Part shown: positions 44,934 to 56,096 of the stretch, one piece after another
Position numbering within the stretch: the first letter of the stretch is position 1
Layout: each line of letters starts with the position of its first letter
Assembly: GCA_025738555.1 (NCBI GenBank)
Contig: JAOVFP010000016.1
Span: 1,550,001-1,614,000 of the forward strand
DNA: 64,000 bases
Reading direction: 5' to 3'
Source of the DNA: Cyathus striatus
Lineage: Eukaryota; Basidiomycota; Agaricomycetes; Agaricales; Nidulariaceae
Made by a program: the position numbers and the translations under genes
The notes under the pieces: generated by a model
Databases searched by the model: none
Seen by the model: only the letters and a program-made list of their open reading frames with translations
Told to the model about the DNA's origin: nothing

Positions 44934-47900
44934 TAGGGCTGCCAACCGTGCCATGACGGTTTACGGCCGTCTTTTGAAAACCGTTGAACGGTACGGATAT
45001 CAGCCGTAACCGTCCCGTGTTCATTTTTCTTGGGGGGTTGACGGTACGGGGCGGGTTAAAAGACGGCCGTATACGGGTCAACGGGTAAAAAACTCCTAAA
45101 ATGAGCTGACAGCAGGAGAACAGTATATATTTCATATTTAAGGACAATGCTATGTGTACCTAAAAGTATGACAAGCTACAGATACCCCAGAGCGACGTAA
45201 ACAACTTAGTTCTGAAGCTTGAGATGCTGCTTGATGATCATAAGGTTACGAATGGTGTCCGGCTTCAAACTTGCACGACGAATCGAAATAGTGTCACGCC
45301 CTCCAGAAAATATGCGTTCAACAGCAACAGCTGACCCTAGAATCGAAAGGAGTCAAGAGATATCCCATAATAGACACAGAGATGAGGTTTACATACCAGG
45401 TATACCCAAAATATCTCGAGCCAAGCGATACAATTCTGGGAACTGAAAGCGCCGACTATACCACCACTGAAGAGGCTTGCATGACTCAAAGTCTTCAGCC
45501 GGAAGTTTGAAGTAGTCCTCGAGTTCGTTCACAGAAATACGTGGCCTGCGTGTATATCTTGCCGTGAAACTGGCACTGAATGTTGTCCCAGTGGTTGGAG
45601 TCGGCGATGGTGAGATAGTCTCGGAACTGGAGTAAATAGTTACATAGTTCTCATTGAAATAGGTCTCGAGCTTTTCTTTAGCACCTTCAAGGTACGTAAG
45701 GAGGGTCAAATCGTCATTAAAATCGGATTTTAACCCTTCATAAGAGATCCGGGGGTCAAGTACTGAAATCAAAATGGTTAGCAACATCGAGAATCATCAG
45801 TTAAAAAAAGAACATACATGCTGCCCATGTGTAGAGTGGTGACTCATCAAATCTCTCATAGTACTCGGAGAGTTTCAGATGTGCCGCAACAAGTCCATTC
45901 CGCAATGTAGAAGACGCTGACAGTGGTAATTGCTGAATCGAGGTTTTGAGCTGGTCTTGAAGACCTCGAAAGATGGCCACCGTGTGGGAGAGCATGGGCA
46001 TTTTGGTAATTGACATTTGAGTTGTCGTGGACCTAAATTTCTCAAGCCAATCAGCTACGGTACGGATACTGCTCCATTCATCCTGGCTAAGTTCAAATTG
46101 CTGGAAATTGTCGCGATGTGCTGGGCGTGTAATAAAGCTATCAATAACATCTTGAAATTGAAGAGCTCGTCCTAGAAATATATATCAGTGTTCTATACAG
46201 TATAGAATGTGGATATACACACGTAGCATTTGATGAGTTGATGACCAGCATGTCCTCACGTCCAATATAAGCATAAGAGGCGTCACAATATCTGCACCTG
46301 TTCCATTTCCTTGAGAGAAGATCCTCACTTCACGCATCCATGCACTGCGGCGCTGTGGACTAGATCGTACACCGCGTACAATTTTGCACAACTAGAATTA
46401 ACGAAGATGAGATGAAATGAACATATATTATGATTAACACATACCTTGTTCACAGCTCCAACGTCGAGATCTCCTGTAGCGAAAGTCTCACTTAAGTACT
46501 GATCGGGGTCAAGTAATGTAGCTTCTTCATCAAGTGCTTCATCCAGGGACACTGTGACAGTATCTTGATATAGTCCACTTCTTCCTGTTGCACGCTCGCT
46601 GTCAGTGATTGACAGTGCATCAATGCACTCAAGGAGCTACATAAATATACGTTAGTTACCTTCAATAAGGACTGGCATGAGAAATGATACTTTAATAGCG
46701 GCTAGATGGATAGTATGTGGCATGCATCTGAGCCGGGAAAACTTAGCATCAAATTCAATTCCAGCATCACGACAGCGCTCTTCTAGTGAATGCATGAGGG
46801 TATCATTATTGGACGCGTTGTCCATCATGATTGCCAGAATCTATCAATATGTTGTCATTTCATAAGTTATGCAATGAGTGAAGAAAAAATGAACACGTAC
46901 TGATTTCTGGATACTATAGAGTTCCATTGTATTCCAGACTGCATCTGCAAGATTTTCCCCGGAGTGGGGGCCAATGAGCTCCCGAAAGTCGATTAGTAGT
47001 TCCTCTATAAATTTTATGGCGAAGAGAATGTTAGAGGGTTGGAAATATAAAATATTCGCATTGTGCATACCTAGAACACCATCATTGGTGACATAATGAG
47101 CGACGATTGCCAGAAATGCAATTTGGTTGCTTGAGGTCCATGCATCAAGGGAAAGACTGATTCTCGATTCAAGTTTCTGTAAGTATAAAATTTGTATAAG
47201 ACTCCATGTTAAAACCACATCATAACATATTTACCTTAAACATTTCTTTCATCAACTTAACTGTGTCCTCACCCATTTTCATAATACATGAACGGATAGT
47301 TGTTCGACCAGGCACTTTCAGTGGCTTCGCAGTATGAAAATGAACATACTGCAACAATTCACGGAACCTGGGTTTATCGACCTCGTCAAAAGGCTGGTCA
47401 CAGGATGCAATCCACTGTGCAAGTAGATCTTCGAAGTGATCTTGGTTCCATTCGCCCTATCAGATATAATTAAAAAGGATTATTTTGGTACAATATGAAG
47501 ACATACACGAGCCTTGTCAGCTTGGCGAGCGAATGCATCCACTATGTTTCCAGTCATGCCGGATGCATGTCCAAATTGTTTAAGGTAATCTGACAGCTCT
47601 GAAGCGCTCAGAACCTTTTCTCCGGATGCAATAAGAATATCTTCCTCAGAAGGTGGGGAAGATCGTTCCTTCAGCAAAAGATACAGGCTATACATCTCAG
47701 GAAAAGTTTTACTGAGATGCCCGATAAGTCCTATACAAATGATGAGCAATCTTGAATAGAAAATGCGAACACAAGTGGTGAGGAAACTACTTACCATTCA
47801 AATTATACTTCATCCCTCTAGTAATAGCAAGTATGCGCCGGCCTCCATGATAGCATTGATAATAACGGTCCCCTTCGCGCTGTTCACCTTTCGGGCCATG

Positions 47901-49427
47901 GGAAACACTATCGTAAAATAGATAGATCGGATTTCTTTTTCCTCGCATCGTTACTGGTCCTTCTTCAACATCGGTATTCTACAGACCACATAAGACAACA
48001 GTAACAAGAATAGCTTATAAAACATTCCACGGCTGGGTCACTGTTTAATTTGTCAAGGTCATCTTGACGAGTCTTCTTTGCTACCGGTACCTTAGATATA
48101 GCCTGGCGCAAAGATTGTGTTCGCTTTCGTTTCGAAACAGGGAGCTTGCTGGGAAGTGACATAGCAGTCTTCATAAAAATAATGGATCAATATTAGTTAT
48201 GACAGATACAGATTAAAATGTACCTCTTCATTGTCAATTGTGAGATCATCATCGGAATCGGACTCGTCCTCAGAATCGGAGAACTCAACCAATTCGGGCA
48301 CGAATTCGATGTCGTCTGACTCTGTGTCAGTGGCAGCCTTCGAAGGTTTCACAGACCTATGTTGACGTGGTTTCAAAGTCTTGGGTTTGAAGCGACTTTC
48401 AAGTTGGCCAGTCTCGTCAAGCTTCTCCGCGTTCAAAAGCTCTTTAAGACGATTCGTAGTCTTGTTACGGGTACGACGACCAGTGGAATCTAGATTAAGC
48501 ATACATATTAGTAAACTTTCAAACTAGCGAAATAAGAAATAAATTACATACTAGGATTCGGGTTTTCAAAGGCCGGCGCTGCAGTATCATTTTCACCAGA
48601 GGGTTGGGCAGTAGACAGAGGTGAAGCAGACATAGTGAAGCGGCTCTTTGAGGTGATGTTTAGATGACAGAAATACCCAGGATTTTGAATGATGCCATTT
48701 TATAGAAGAGCACAAGACACTATGAGAACAGTCGCCATTCCAGTACAATTCTGTCGTAATTCTTGTGCATTGAGACTATCTTCCAATATGATGCCGACCG
48801 AACTCTCGCTCTGATACCACCCAAGTGACATTGTGTCGCAATTCTTGCAAATGGATACTATCTTCCAATAATATCAGACCAGATTCAGGACAACCCAATG
48901 AGAACGTGCATGAGCAATGTATTGCTAATGATCACGACAGCAAGTACACGCGTAGAGTTGGATGAACAATAATCCATGATCAAATAGCAACCAAATTTGA
49001 AATGAGAGGACAGTGGGTAAGCAGAGAACGGGAAGATGAAAATACTCTGGGACTACCAGAGTATTAACACTAAATAATAGTGTACAACAGTTAGTGTAAC
49101 GGTCAGAGTACAGTACTTACGAGTTGAAATGCAATACTTAGTTCATGGTGTGCATATGAACCGACATGCTCGATCATCATCAGATGTGTTACGCGACCAG
49201 ACAGCCAGAGGTTTTTTGATTTGTTATATTTTATTTACTTAAATCATGGAGTGTAAACAACAGTAAATGTAAGCCGTATTGACGGCCGTGTAACGGTACC
49301 ACGGTACGGGTCCCGACGGGTGATAGCCGCACCGTACCCGTCCCGTGTTGAGTTCTCTTCAGGTCTCAGACGGTACGGTACCCGTGACGTCCGTAACCGT
49401 TTTGCACGGTTACGGTTGGCAGCCCTA
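44934..49427. mobile_element. Complete hAT transposon, 4.5 kb
   Basis: The tips TAGGGCTGCCAACCG and CGGTTGGCAGCCCTA are inverted, and an exact 8-bp duplication AGAGTACG flanks them (44926-44933 and 49428-49435), the hallmark of hAT. Both subterminal zones carry multiple 'ccgtaccgt/acggtacgg' motifs, likely transposase binding sites. The element sits in the dispersed repeat that follows OXLD1-like relic 3. One transposase gene fills it on the minus strand with no break seen. Ends, target duplication and gene are all intact, so it may be active. Confidence 0.9.
45206..48633 (-). CDS. hAT transposase
   Basis: The gene starts MSASPLSTAQPSGEN at 48633 and ends KQHLKLQN at 45206, with about ten exons separated by short introns (48552-48633, 48224-48489 and the following are clear; some inner borders are approximate). 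Order: acidic Ser/Asp-rich N-terminus with basic KPSK/KRKR patches; a BED-finger-like segment (NPIYLFYDSVSHGPKGEQ, then YYQCYHGGRRILAITRGMK); SLSLDAWTSSNQIAFLAIVA with a catalytic-type Asp; ILAIMMDNASNNDTLM with the next Asp; RLRCMPHTIHLAA; ILDVRTCWSSTHQMLR; and the C-terminal hAT dimerisation region, LQWWYSRRFQFPELYRLARD followed by ILGIPGSAVAVERIFSGGRD. The enzyme cuts and joins the element ends in the nucleus. The last intron joins P-G-S in frame and no stop was seen. Confidence 0.8.
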
Positions 49428-49435
49428 AGAGTACG

Positions 49436-50460
49436 TATTATCGTGTTGGAATGACTGTTTGAGTGTAATCAGATACAATCGTTCCGGGCCTACTCCAAGA
49501 GCTACCCACTGCCCGCCTAAGCTGCTTCATGATCATACAGCCCTTCTCCAGATCCTAAAGGGGCTGCTTGACGAGCGGAATGTCATACAACATGTCAACC
49601 GCTACTCTGGATTCCAAGGCAGCTACTGGCGGCATTCCTCGAGAACTCCAAACTTCCACTCACTGTTCACGGATCACACCCGCCGCTGGCGTGTATCCCA
49701 GTCAAACGTACTGTTCGGTAATCGACGTTCACTAATCGCTGTGGGTGGGTGTAGGCTTGTGGTGCGTTTTGATCTCGAGATTTCATTCGCTGATCTCCCT
49801 TGCACAGCCACGTCGGAGATCGGTCAAAGAACGTTCTCTTGAAGCGTGTAATAGAATACAGTGACATACTCCTGCTAGCGTTCTCCAAGTGCTATTCACT
49901 ACTCGCCCATGTCGATTCATATGGCCCTCTGTCTCGTTGACCAGGTTCGAGGCGTGTGGATAGGTCTACTATAACCCACGGGAGGGGAACTTCGTTCCCC
50001 GGCTTGGGACAGTACACTGCCCTTAATTGCGTTACCATGAACTCATGAACTCGAAGATCGCCTTTACAACAACCACCACCGCTGGCATATATCCCAACCA
50101 AACTCTTCCTTTAATCCACTCTTCGCTACATGCCTGCGTCGTTCTAATGGAACTTTTCGTCGCACGGGCCAGGCCATGAAATCGTTTCTGGGTACTGATG
50201 GGGGGGACTTGTCTTTCACACAGTTGCTTGAGCGCACGCACTGTTATGCCAGGACAGCGTTAAAGCCGTTATGGAGTGCGTTTCTGGTGTGGAGAGAGAC
50301 GCCCACAGCGGGTTTAGTGGAAGATACTCATTGAAGGGTTGTGGATCTTGTGGTACGTTTTATCGATTCTCAGCTGGACTTTGTTCGTTGACCATTTTCG
50401 CAGAATACTTTGAAGTCTACGTTCATAGTGCTTTCCAGAGCCGCCCGTGTCGCTTCACGT
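49436..50460. repeat. OXLD1-downstream repeat, third copy, 3' part
   Basis: It continues the repeat interrupted at 44926 by the hAT element and matches 18020-19000 and 31500-33610 (for example 'gagctacccactgcccgcc' at 49499). It ends near 50460, where it passes into a pyrimidine-rich unique region. Confidence 0.6.
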
Positions 50461-51977
50461 ACTCGACACAACACACGCCGATTCCCATTCCAGGAAGGCT
50501 CACAGGCACACTTCGGGACGTCTCTTCTCCAACACTTTCGCTCTCACTTACGTCCAGGATGGAAGGCTTTTCACGGAGTCGCGGTCTGACCGGGAGCGGG
50601 AAGCGACGAGCTTGCATCCTCAACTCAGACGCGAAATTTATACACACCCCTACTCCTCTCGTACCCTATCCCCATTCCTCACCTCTTCACGGAGACCCCC
50701 CTCTTCCCCCTAACACCAAACACCATAATCCACAGCTCAATCTCTCCCTCCCCACGATGCCTCTTCTCACCTAAATTCGCAGGATCCGATCGCCCTTGTC
50801 ACGCTATTCATTTCTCCACCGCCTTCTGCGATTCTGCACGCACGGAAGCGAGCTGAGAGATAGTTTGGAGGACGTTACTGTGTGTCCACGCTCTCTTTCA
50901 AGGATGAGAAAGTGAAGCTTTTAGTTTGAAGATCGACGGCGTAAGCCGGTTAATGATAAAGCTGTGTCTGCGGTAGGGGCGGGAGTCGGATGAGGGGCGG
51001 CAGGGCCGGGTGCAGAGGTGTTCGTGGTCAGCCTCCGTCATCTAAGCTTCGTCTTGTCCGGTGGCGTGGCCGATTGGGGAGTGTATCTGGGATGGGAGAG
51101 AGTATGCTCCTTATGCGCAGGGGGAGGGGGAATGAGGAGGTCGATGGGTAATACAGGATGATGTTCGTCGTTTAGAGGGCCGATGGATACTGCGAGGTTG
51201 TTTGTTAGGGAAGGCGATGCTTTCCCTGAGCGGGGGAGGGGATCGAGGAGTGTCGAGATTATATGGATTGTTAAATGCTGATACGTCCTCTACCGACCCT
51301 ACCCCCTCTTCCTCTAATCTCCTCTACTCCCTCAACCAATCCCATCGCCGCTTCTACCCACCCCGACGCTTCTCCTGATAATGGTACTGAAGAAGATACA
51401 GTAGCTTTCGAAATCTGCAAGCTCGAAGAACTCGTACAGCAGGCTCACAGCGGAAGAACTTGAAGTGGAGGAGGAGAGAGACCTATGTCTCCTCGGTTTG
51501 AATACTTCTCCTCAGGCTCCTTCTATTTCGTCTCCTCCTTTCTCGCGTAATCGGTCTTCCCCTCCATCACATTCATCACCTCGACCAGGGAGAGGGAAAG
51601 AGGCAAAGCAGGGAAGAAGGGAGAGAAATCAAACACGCCAAGAACTCCTCCCTACCCACCGCACGAAGAGTCGATTCGGTTTAGGAATTTACATATTTCG
51701 GGTCCTACGACGCCTACGATGAGCCGATGTAGGTCGAGCAATACACCATTTTCATTCACTGCTCCCCCCCCTCTTCCCCATCTCCCTGCGCGTTGGTGGG
51801 GCCGCTGAGGACACCACAGTCCCTTGGTTGGTCACTGTTCTTGCAATCCCCCGCTCCACTTCTGTGTCTTTATCAAAACAAGAGCTCAAACAAAAATGGA
51901 GTTCAATGATGGTTTAGGTTCAGTTATATAGCGATAAATACGACGACTAATAGAAGTAGTTGGTTCAGGACATGAGG
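50461..51977. other. Pyrimidine-rich region with an unidentified coding remnant
   Basis: 50460-50830 is strongly C/T-rich, like a fungal promoter or leader. At 51275-51463 a frame gives LPTLPPLPLISSTPSTNP and TVAFEICKLEELVQQA; about 51441-51725 continues in another frame with EELEVEEERDLCLLGL and a Ser/Pro/Arg-rich tail. Composition looks coding but a one-base shift separates the halves and no domain is recognised. It may be the remains of a regulatory protein gene. Confidence 0.3.
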
Positions 51978-53758
51978 CTAAGCCACTCTGTTTTCAAATA
52001 CATCTTCCTGGGGTATGTTGGGTGTTATACATGCTGATTGGGCAAAGAAAATTGACCTGGGTGCATTGGCACTTTCATCGACATCTGAGAGTTTTCGCAG
52101 GCTCAATATTAGCCGTGGTCCCTAGGAATATATCAATATTAATGTAAAATATATATATTTTACTTACCGCAAATGAAATCATTCCATCGTACCACCTGCA
52201 AGCATATGTAAAACTTTAAGGATACAATAAAGTAGGACTGAAATTTACGGGTCTAAATAGATGCGAATTTCATTCCTCTTTCCATTATTCATTGTAGTGC
52301 ACGTCATAATTATTGTAAATACTGCAATCCACGTATATCAGTAGTGTATAGGTAATTACCAAGATAATACCACTTACCAAAGACGATCGCAAAATACAGT
52401 GTTCCATCTCGGACAAACAATGTAATAATAGGGTAGTCTCCTCCTTCATTTCTTAGCAGTTTCCTTAGTCCCCCGGGGGTGAAAATTGTCTCATTTCCCA
52501 GCCTAATGACCGTTAGAAGAAATAATATAGCTGTTGGAAGGAATTTAAAATTGCTTGTGGCATAGTATACTAAACATACTGTGAAATGCAGCAGAGTACG
52601 CAAAACACAGAATGTTTAAAATGCGTAGAGTATATTCATGCTCCGCTTCTTTTGTCTCGCATGCACTGACTCCAGGAATGACAGCAACGTTTTTTGAACT
52701 TGAGATGGCATTCAGAATGGTGATGGCTTGTAGTAACTGGTGTTGACAGTTAGAATTCAATAATAGTAGAATAGGTTTCTGAACCACTGAACTGAAAATT
52801 GTACTAGGGAATTACACACATGGGTCAGTAATGATAAACACACAGGTTTATAACTGACCAAGTAAAGATATGGCTAGAAATATAATCACTAAGTAGTGTT
52901 ACTTATAAGCTCGAAGTAGTATCATAGATAAATAGAGATGCTCACTCCGTCTCCTGTTTCCATAGCACGCACTAACTCGAAATGCGAAAATAATGTCAGT
53001 TATAATCCAATATGTTCCCCCGCTATGTAGCTTGAATTAATATGGTCCATTATATCAATCACTAGCATGTACTTACATTTCGTTGAACAATTCTGCCGCA
53101 CGACAACTGCAAGAGTATGTCAGATTCCATTAACTACAGCAGTGAATATACTACTACAACTAATTCCACTGTATTCAGCTTGAGAAACAGTGGAGCCATG
53201 TCGAAATTACTAACGGTCGTTGACACATTTCGGAAGAATGTGATGTATGAAGCTAGAAAGATCAAATTTCAGTTAAAGCGTTGAGGTGAAGCGTGAATGT
53301 TAATACGAGTCACTGAGTAGATTCTGCAAAAACGAAGAGATTAGTTATTTATTAACTCGTAGAATAAATCTTACAAAAGATATAGGGGACCATAATAGCG
53401 TGCAGTGATATAAAGTACCTTGGGTAATGACCATTTCATTCCACTGGAAATTAACAGAGCGTCAACATGAGATGAAGTTTGCAAATTATGTGATAGTCGT
53501 GAGTCACCGCCAAATGTATTTCACCTATACAACATTTACTTGTTATTCAGCTCGCATAAAACGTGGGGATTAATACCTCATCGAAGAAACAATATATGAT
53601 ATCGTAGACGAGGAAAGTTATGACGGAAGCTGAATCGTATTAAGTGTGAGAAACTGAGAGGTAGTGGTAAATTAAAACACACCATAAACTCGACTGGATG
53701 TCAGAGAATTATCAGTGTACTCGATCAAGAAATCAATTGGTATTTCAGTGTCTCCCAT
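51978..53758 (-). CDS. DUF6533-type multi-helix membrane protein
   Basis: Supported exons: 53683-53758 (MGDTEIPIDFLIEYTDNSL), 53577-53629 (SVITFLVYDIIYCFFDE), a 17-nt exon 53508-53524 (VKYIW), 53375-53443 (WSLPKVLYITARYYGPLYLL), then TYWIITDIIFAFRVSACYGN near 52965-53030, VIPGVSACETKEAEHEY near 52630-52680, AILFLLTVIRLGNET to LFVRDGTLYFAIVF near 52375-52535, VFTIIMTCTTMNNGKR near 52260-52320, 52168-52195 (WYDGMISFA) and 51978-52122 (GPRLILSLRKL to FENRVA, stop). VYD...DE, IPGV.AC, LFVRDGTLYF and GPRLIL.LR are family hallmarks. Phases agree at both ends; the middle (53000-53330) is unresolved. Polytopic membrane protein, function unknown. Confidence 0.65.
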
Positions 53759-55339
53759 AATGAATTTATGTAGCAAGTGGATTTAGGGTTATATGGGGGC
53801 TACCATACTGTGGTCTCATACTGTATGTATTTATACATGAGTATCGAATAACGGTACCGGCCGTGTTCGGTAATCATCTAAACGTCCTAACGTTACTCCG
53901 TCCCCATATATATAAATAAGGAATACCACCTGTGCATTTGTAGCATTCCGATTGCGACGCCCAAATGCTCAACTTTTTGATACATTTGCAGACGTTTCTT
54001 TGTCGTCATTTGCACAGCTTTTCTGGGAAAATAGTTTGCAGCTATTTAAGTCAGCACCCTTTCAATGGAACTAGATCATTGTTCAACTTCGCACTAGCAG
54101 TTCCTGCTGCTCTATCTTCCGTATCATACACATCTCCACATGCCAATTGACTACATTAGACTTGATTTTTAAGTAATTAAAGAAGAGGAAGCTCTTGGCA
54201 GGCACTTACTGTTGATTGTGGCTTCGCAGAATCGCACACCTGTACTCCCTCTGATTAGGGTCTGAAATGCTAATACGATCTGATGCGTCATAATAGCACA
54301 TCTATGTAGTCCAACATACGCTCAGTCATGTTATAACTAGTAACTGTAAAAGATAAAAGCGGCTGTTCAGAAAGCTACTATGAGTGCTTACCCTACCAAG
54401 GGACACCGATCACTGGAGATAAGCATCGCAGAACAACGCTCCATCTAATTTACAAGTGTCATCTTTTTATTGCAAGCCATTACGTATTCAAACTTGAATT
54501 AACAGAACCTCAAGCATATTATATCTGCATTTATTGCTTTTTAACATATACACACGGTACAAATGGATATTTCCACTGATATGTAATCCTTAAGATTATT
54601 GATAGGAATACCGACTGGGATACATACGGTGAACATTCAACATAGCCATTTAGAATGACAGTTCCTAGATTTCGAGCTGTCTTCGTTGCAGCTGATGTAT
54701 GATGTCCAATGTCAAGTTACTGCCGCACGCCCCCTCACTTATGACTCTCAGTACTACAGTGTATACCTTAGTTTACGATAGACATTCTTTTGTCGAGTCA
54801 TATGGGTCACCTTCACCGAGGTCCGACATAAAATATCGGAATTGTTTTTAAAAAATGTGAAGTTGCGATTGATTAAGATTGATTGAAGATTGTGCTTATC
54901 ACACCGAGGACCTCGTAGCGGTACATGGATGATAGTAACGACTTCCTCGCTCAAAATAGCCCAGGAACCGAAGTGTGTATTCGTTCATTGTTAGAAAAAT
55001 AAAGAGAAGTAATTATATCGACAATGGTACAGGCTACATACAAATACTACGAAGCTGAACAATGCAAGAACAAAACGAGAGAGATACTAAGATAGAGATA
55101 AGATCAAATAATAGAGGCTTTATTTACCTCTATTTACAGGGTCAATTATTTTCCGACCGCTTCCGACCGCTTCTCGGCTTAGTTTCAGGGGAATTCCGAG
55201 TTGGCGATTCTGATCTGTGGCGACGCCGTCGCCTATTGGCAGTTCAAACGTTCAACGTCAACATCTCCGAAGACTGCCTTGCCACCTCCTGCCACGACTC
55301 TTCGGCGGAGTTCTCGTCAGGACCAGCCTGTCAGCCAGT
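53759..55339. other. Intergenic, no supported gene
   Basis: Small frames at 53965-54150 plus and 54754-54954 minus have no family signal. The DNA is AT-rich with scattered TATA-like runs, one of which (53908-53916) faces the unlabelled frame at 53965. I see nothing more. Confidence 0.35.
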
Positions 55340-55725
55340 CTACGACCACGATTTGATCGCGAATAACCCTTGCTTACTATCTCAAATGACGACGCCTTCA
55401 ACTCCTTAGACAATATCCTGTACAATAACAAGTTCCCCACTAGCACTCGTTGGCTCTTCCTTCTTCTCCGTTACTTCATGTGATAACTCGAGGAAGTCAA
55501 CCTCACCTGCAATTCAGAGCACTGCACTGGAAAGAGTCAAGCATATAAGTTCCAACCCGAGGAGGCCGCAGTCTAGGCAAGAGATATCGCACCCTAGGGA
55601 TATCTTAGAGGGAAACAGACACACAACCAGGATATCGCTGCATTGGAGTACCATTGCCGATGCTGCTTAGACTGCTTAGACACCTTCGGTTCAAAGATTC
55701 CTGAGGAGCCTAAACCGCCAGAGAA
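55340..55725 (+). pseudogene. OXLD1-like relic 4 (5' half)
   Basis: The leader 'aacccttgcttactatctca' (55364) and the gene's first half (ALERVKHI, then RGRRSLGKRYRTLGIS equivalents, QDIAALE) up to KIPEEPKPP (near 55695) can be followed. Similarity then switches abruptly to another piece of the dispersed repeat (55727 on, 'ctccaagcctgcctg'). Stops and indels are present. The domain cysteines are absent. Confidence 0.6.
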
Positions 55726-56096
55726 CTATTCTCCAAGCCTGCCTGATCAAAGAATGATTTTTAAGCGTATGATCTTGTAGTACGTTTCTTATCGATTCGC
55801 AGATGGGCCATGCTCATTGACCATTGCGATATAGATAAACCCAGATGAAGTCTGCTTTGCATAGTAACTAGTAACTTCCACACCTCGCCTTGGAGCTTTC
55901 TTCTAATCGGGGCAATAGACTTGCTGCTGCTGCTTGCACTTTCATGGTTCAAATTGGCTGAATCCGTAGCGTATGGAAGCACTTGTAAGCGTGACAAGAT
56001 CGATTGCAAACAACAAGAAGGGGTTTTACGCCTACGACAATATGTAGAGTGAATTGGTGGAAGAAACTAATTGCCCATGATTGAAGATATTCACGT

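Noticed and set aside
50271..50774. 167-codon plus-strand frame ending in a Pro-rich stretch
   Set aside because: Its first half is dispersed repeat and its second half is a pyrimidine-rich tract, so composition explains the open frame.
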